NCBI GenBank assembly: GCA_012522765.1
Contig: JAAYJW010000294.1
Span: 1 to 40,308 of the forward strand
Reading direction: 5' to 3'
Length of the DNA: 40,308 bases
Origin: a candidate division WS1 bacterium
GTDB lineage: Bacteria > Armatimonadota > Zipacnadia > Zipacnadales > UBA5352
The translations under genes were made by a program, and so were the position numbers. Within the stretch, counting starts at the first letter, position 1; the number at the start of each line of letters is the position of its first letter. Positions 36,281-40,308 of this stretch are shown piece by piece. The notes under the pieces are model-generated. The model was not told the origin of the DNA and made no database searches. It was given only the letters and a program-made list of their open reading frames with translations.

Positions 36281-37187
36281 GAAAGGGCTCGGACGTGGCC
36301 TGAGCGAGCTGATCTCCGGCGAGGCACTCGCCCGCACCCGCTCAGTGCTCGAGGTCCACCTGGACAAGCTCGAGCCGAACCCCTATCAGCCGAGGCAGAC
36401 GATGGATGAGGCGTCCCTTGAGGAGCTGACGCTCTCAATAGAGGCTCATGGCATCGTTCAGCCGGTGGTTGTGCGTAGGACGGAGGAGCCGGAGGTGTAC
36501 CAGATCATTGCCGGGGAGAGGCGCTGGCGCGCGGCGCAGCGGGCTGGCCTCCAGACTATCCCCTGCGTGGTGCATGAGGCGGACGAAGAGCGGATGCTGG
36601 AGATCGCGCTGGTGGAGAACCTGCAGCGCGATGACCTGGGGCCGCTGGAGACCGCACAGGCGATGCGGCACCTGATACAGCAGTTTGGGCTCACTCAGGA
36701 GCAGATTGCGGAGCAGTTGGGCCGCAGCAGGTCTGCGGTGGCGAATCTCCTTCGTCTTCTTGACCTCCCCGCCCCGATCAAGCAGGCGCTTGCCGAGGGA
36801 CGTATCACCCAGGGGCATGCACGCGCGCTGCTGTCGTTGCAGGCAGAACCGGAGCGGATGATGGAGCTTTTCCACCTGATCGAGGAGGAGGAGTTGAACG
36901 TCCGCGATACAGAGCGTCTGACGCGGGATGTTCCGGAGCCGACTCAGGAAGAAGAGCCTGAGGAAGAGCAGCAGACGGGCCCCCCGCCGCCCCTGCAATC
37001 GGATGACCCGCACATCGAGGAGATTAAGCGGCGCCTTCGGGACCGCCTCGGCACCAAGGTCACGGTGCTGCCCCGTGCGAAGGGTGGTGGAACGATCAAT
37101 ATCACCTACCATGACATGGAGGACCTTGACCGAATCCTGTCGGTGATCTCCCCCACCGGCCCACAGGGCTTTAGTAGGCCCTTTTAA
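36273..37187 (+). CDS. parB: Chromosome partitioning protein ParB/Spo0J
   Basis: ATG at 36273 overlaps the parA end by 8 bp; KKGLGRGLSELI, NPYQPRQTMDEASLEELTLSI, IIAGERRWRAAQRAG, LVENLQRDDLGPLETAQA, HTH LTQEQIAEQLGRSRSAVANLLRLL. Confidence 0.96.
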   Translation: MRKKGLGRGLSELISGEALARTRSVLEVHLDKLEPNPYQPRQTMDEASLEELTLSIEAHGIVQPVVVRRTEEPEVYQIIAGERRWRAAQRAGLQTIPCVVHEADEERMLEIALVENLQRDDLGPLETAQAMRHLIQQFGLTQEQIAEQLGRSRSAVANLLRLLDLPAPIKQALAEGRITQGHARALLSLQAEPERMMELFHLIEEEELNVRDTERLTRDVPEPTQEEEPEEEQQTGPPPPLQSDDPHIEEIKRRLRDRLGTKVTVLPRAKGGGTINITYHDMEDLDRILSVISPTGPQGFSRPF

Positions 37188-37229
37188 GCGTGTGAGGCGC
37201 AATCCGGCATGCGGAGACATCAGTAACTA

Positions 37230-37262
37230 AAGCAGGCCGCTCATAGACTCAGCGGCCTGCTT
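37230..37262. terminator. Hairpin terminator after parB
   Basis: AAGCAGGCCGCT-CATAGACTC-AGCGGCCTGCTT, perfect 12-bp stem between convergent genes. Confidence 0.8.
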
Positions 37263-37320
37263 CGATTCCTGCTACACAGAATGAGTACCGCAGATACCGC
37301 TGCGGGAAGGCTCTGGGCGA

Positions 37321-38346
37321 TCAGTCATCCCCCGGAGAGGCAGTCGCTGCCGCCCCTGCGGCCGATGTCACGAGGAAGCCCATGGACGCGAGGGGTTCCT
37401 GCTCGTCGCCTAGATGCACGGACACGAGGTAGTCACCCTCGGGGAGATTGGAGCCATCGCCGGGATCCAACCACGCCTCGCCCCAACCCTGTTCAGCAAC
37501 GAGCGGGATCTCAGCCCTCGCGTGAGTCAGTTCCTGTTCGCCGAAGTACCATCGTACCATCACCACGGAGCCCGGCATGATGCCTTCGAAGCTGAAGATA
37601 GCGTGGATGCGGTCACTATCAGCGGCGAAGACCGTGCTCTCCCCCACGGGCTCACCGGCGTCTGTGACGTCCTGTGCTAATCGCAGAGACTGGATCGCTG
37701 GCGGCCCACCGGGCTCACCTCCCCCCTGCAGGATCGCAGCGGCGCGCGGGAGAGCCACGAAGCTCCCCTGCACAACCACCTCCGGATAGGCGACAGCGGT
37801 CAGTTCGACCTCGTATATGCCTGGGGTGAAGCCGTTCTCTGCGCCTGGAGGCGGCCGCAGAGTGAAGCGGCCGGATGCGAAGGGGGGGCCGCTCTCCGGT
37901 TGGTGTTCGTCCAGCGGAAGGTCTCCGAGCGGTTGGCCCTCGTGAGACCACTTCCCGCTGAGTTCTGCCCCGGCCGGCACACGACCCAGTTCGTAGAAGC
38001 CGTAGATGACGTCAGTTTCGGCAGGGATAATGTCCGGAGTGACGGGCGGCCGCTCAGGGGTGGGGGAGAAGACCAGGCTGTTGACGGTCTCTGGCCCCGG
38101 CGCTATCGGAGCCCCAGCATCGCCGGGAGGGGCAGCACCACGACTGAGCAGGATGGCGATGCCACCGCCCGCCAAAGCGCCGAGCAGGGCCAGCAGGCAG
38201 CCGACCGTCCATGGCCGACGCCGCCGAGCGCGTGGCTCTTCCGGGGTCTCCGGTGGAGTGGAGTCCGGCTGCTGCGGCTCAATCTCCCCGATCACACCGG
38301 CCTCCTCAGGTTTCGGCGGCTGGTCCTCAGGCGGTCTCTCATCCAT
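37321..38346 (-). CDS. Hypothetical membrane-anchored protein with Ig-like/beta-rich extracytoplasmic region
   Basis: Charged/proline-rich N-terminus, one TM segment (TVGCLLALLGALAGGGIAILLS), then a long extracytoplasmic part; GGAG upstream of ATG 38346. Confidence 0.7.
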   Translation of the reverse strand: MDERPPEDQPPKPEEAGVIGEIEPQQPDSTPPETPEEPRARRRRPWTVGCLLALLGALAGGGIAILLSRGAAPPGDAGAPIAPGPETVNSLVFSPTPERPPVTPDIIPAETDVIYGFYELGRVPAGAELSGKWSHEGQPLGDLPLDEHQPESGPPFASGRFTLRPPPGAENGFTPGIYEVELTAVAYPEVVVQGSFVALPRAAAILQGGGEPGGPPAIQSLRLAQDVTDAGEPVGESTVFAADSDRIHAIFSFEGIMPGSVVMVRWYFGEQELTHARAEIPLVAEQGWGEAWLDPGDGSNLPEGDYLVSVHLGDEQEPLASMGFLVTSAAGAAATASPGDD

Positions 38347-38385
38347 CGCAACAATTCTCCTATCCGTCAGTATAGGTAACCGCGG

Positions 38386-39180
38386 CTAAAGCTGAACAAA
38401 TGCCTCAACCCACTTACGCAGGGCGGTCTCGATCGGCTCGAGCGCCGTGATCTCGTACTCAAGGGCGTAGTCCCCGCGGTAGCCGATTCCCTCAAGCGCA
38501 TCAACGATCCATCGAGGGTCAACGTCGCCATCACCGAGATGCACCCGTTTGAAGCCGTCATCCGTGTGGACGCCATCCTTTACATGCACATGGACGATCC
38601 AGTCTGCCAGCATATCGAAGGCGCGCCTGTAGTCGACTCCTGCGTGCAGAAGGTTGCAGGGCTCGTACAGAACACCGAACCACCTGGAGCCGACGGCCTC
38701 GCACAGACGCAGGCATTGCCCGGGATCGCTGGCGATGCCGCCCGCGTGGTTTTCGAAGCCGAGGCGTACGCCTGCCGCCTCGGCATATTGTGCGCTTTGC
38801 GACATATAAGGGACAATCGTGTCTATGATGGCAGGATCTTCGCCAGCCCCCGGACTTACTCGGATAGACAGGCAGCCAAGTTCCGCGGCAGCATCTATGG
38901 TGCGCTTCATCAACTGCAGCGCCGCCATCCGCTCGTCGTCATCATCGGAGGAGAACTCGCCGCCCGGGTAGGTGCCGAGATTGGCGATAGCTACCCCGGT
39001 GCGCTCAGAAGCAGCCTTGATTGCAGCCAGGTCCTCCCGAGTTGGATCCGCGGGGAGGTGGGGCGAGCGGCCCCACAGATCGGCACGATGTAGACCGGCG
39101 TCGGCCAGCACCTCAAGCGCGTAATCGAACGGGTGTTCGCGCATCGGATAGGTACAGGCCGAGATCCTGTTAATATCCAT
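38386..39180 (-). CDS. Sugar phosphate isomerase/epimerase (xylose isomerase-like TIM barrel)
   Basis: ALEVLADAGLHRADLWGR, LGFENHAGGIASDPGQCLRLCEAVGSRWFGVLYEPCNLLHAG, IVHVHVKDG, HLGDGDVDPRWIVDALEGIGYRGDYALEYE. Confidence 0.9.
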   Translation of the reverse strand: MDINRISACTYPMREHPFDYALEVLADAGLHRADLWGRSPHLPADPTREDLAAIKAASERTGVAIANLGTYPGGEFSSDDDDERMAALQLMKRTIDAAAELGCLSIRVSPGAGEDPAIIDTIVPYMSQSAQYAEAAGVRLGFENHAGGIASDPGQCLRLCEAVGSRWFGVLYEPCNLLHAGVDYRRAFDMLADWIVHVHVKDGVHTDDGFKRVHLGDGDVDPRWIVDALEGIGYRGDYALEYEITALEPIETALRKWVEAFVQL

Positions 39181-39394
39181 CGGCGGCCTCCCTCTTAAGG
39201 ACGGTGTAGTAGGGCCACTTTCGCTTCAGAGCGCGCACGCACCTCCGGCGAGCGTGAATCACGGGGACTGCGGTGAGAGAGAATCGATCGAACGGGCAGG
39301 ACAATCACCCGCTGGTCGCAAAGGAGTTGATGTAGGTGCGCAGGCGAGGTGGGGGAGAGGGCTTGTGCTGGCTCTCCCGCGGGAGGCTGGAACG

Positions 39395-39814
39395 ATGGTT
39401 ATGTGGTTCGTTGGCTGGTTGCTGATTGGCGCCTTTGTGGGCTGGCTCACGAGCGTTCTTTGGCGGAACCCACAGGGCTGTATCTGGGACGGTGCCATCG
39501 CGATCGCGGGCATGCTCGCGGGGATGGTCGTCTACGGTGTGGCGGTGGGGTCGCCGGAGTTGCTGGAACTGGACATCTTTGGTGTGATAGCGGGCGTTCT
39601 GACAGCGCTGGTGGCGCTGGCGATCGCTCGGGCCCTGAGCGGTGGCCATGAGGGAGCACGTGTTGTTGAGCCTGGAACGCCACATGCCACGGGTTGGGAG
39701 CCTGAGGACGCCTATCCCGCCCCGAAGAGGCCCCTCAGCGAGCGGCCGAAGGATGAGCCGGGGCAGAGTGAGGTTTCGGAGACCGAGCGTGAGGAGGGCC
39801 CGCCGCTGCGGTAG
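39395..39814 (+). CDS. Small membrane protein, GlsB/YeaQ/YmgE-like with charged C-terminal tail
   Basis: ATG 39395 after GGGAGG; VGWLLIGAFVGWLTSVLWRNPQGCIWDGAIAIAGMLAGMVVYG. Confidence 0.6.
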   Translation: MVMWFVGWLLIGAFVGWLTSVLWRNPQGCIWDGAIAIAGMLAGMVVYGVAVGSPELLELDIFGVIAGVLTALVALAIARALSGGHEGARVVEPGTPHATGWEPEDAYPAPKRPLSERPKDEPGQSEVSETEREEGPPLR

Positions 39815-39898
39815 AGGAGAAAGCAGTCTCAGCCGAAGTTCGATGAGCGGTGACACATGCACGGCAGCAGAGGGGACGCAAAGAGAGGAGTGGGGTAG

Positions 39899-40159
39899 AT
39901 GAGCATTCTGTGGTGGATCATCATTGGTGGGCTGGCGGGCTGGATCGCCTCGGCCCTGATGGGCGAGCGGCAGGGCTGTGTGATGGATGTAGTGGTGGGC
40001 GTCGTCGGTGCATTGCTCGGTGGCGCGCTCTTCAGTTGGCTGGGCGGCGTGGGTTTCACGGGCTTCAACTTCTGGAGTCTCGTCGTGGCAGTCGTAGGCG
40101 CGGCTCTCTTCATCGCACTGCTGCGCGCGTTGAGAGGACCCAAAGGCCCGGTCGCGTAG
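39899..40159 (+). CDS. GlsB/YeaQ/YmgE (transglycosylase-associated) family membrane protein
   Basis: MSILWWIIIGGLAGWIASALMGERQGCVMDVVVGVVGALLGGALFSWLG. Confidence 0.85.
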   Translation: MSILWWIIIGGLAGWIASALMGERQGCVMDVVVGVVGALLGGALFSWLGGVGFTGFNFWSLVVAVVGAALFIALLRALRGPKGPVA

Positions 40160-40308
40160 CACGCAGGACGGGCGCGGCCTGTTGTCTGGCCCGTGGCGTA
40201 ACGCCGTCACGGGCCGCTATCCTGTACGCTCGCCGGAGGTGGAGACCGCCCCCCGCGTCGAACCTCCGCCGGGGTACCTCTTCGTGTGAAGCGAGGTGTC
40301 GGCGATGA

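Noticed and set aside
39305-40210. 301-aa - strand ORF
   Set aside because: Antisense to two small membrane-protein genes with good RBSs; His/Arg/Pro-rich shadow composition.

Overview
High-GC bacterial chromosome segment carrying a replication-origin neighbourhood: dnaA, dnaN, recF, a dciA-like DUF721 gene, rtcB, a P-type Ca2+ ATPase and serS on the + strand, and a parS/rsmG-like/parA/parB block about 18 kb further on. The rest is metabolic and surface genes: LarA-family racemase, sulfatase-like protein, amidohydrolase pair, DMT transporters, dUTPase, TlpA-like thioredoxin, GHL6-like glycosidase, and a >1480-codon secreted FG-GAP/VCBS-like protein that runs off the left edge and is missing from the supplied ORF track. 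No CRISPR array, prophage, transposase, rRNA or tRNA could be supported. The observations most worth checking are: (1) an rsmG-like frame split by one in-frame TAG next to three parS sites; (2) a DnaA-trio-like TAG repeat with an inverted partner between dnaA and dnaN; (3) a palindromic DnaA-box cluster just downstream of a strong dnaA promoter; (4) hairpin-rich intergenic repeats, tandem after ribB, inverted around the larA-like gene and clustered after serS; (5) a sulfatase-like protein with Thr at the usual Cys/Ser nucleophile position; (6) an amidohydrolase pair in which one member lacks the metal ligands; (7) a DciA-like protein with a C-terminal zinc-ribbon motif. All calls come from reading the sequence and recalling family motifs; no searches were run.
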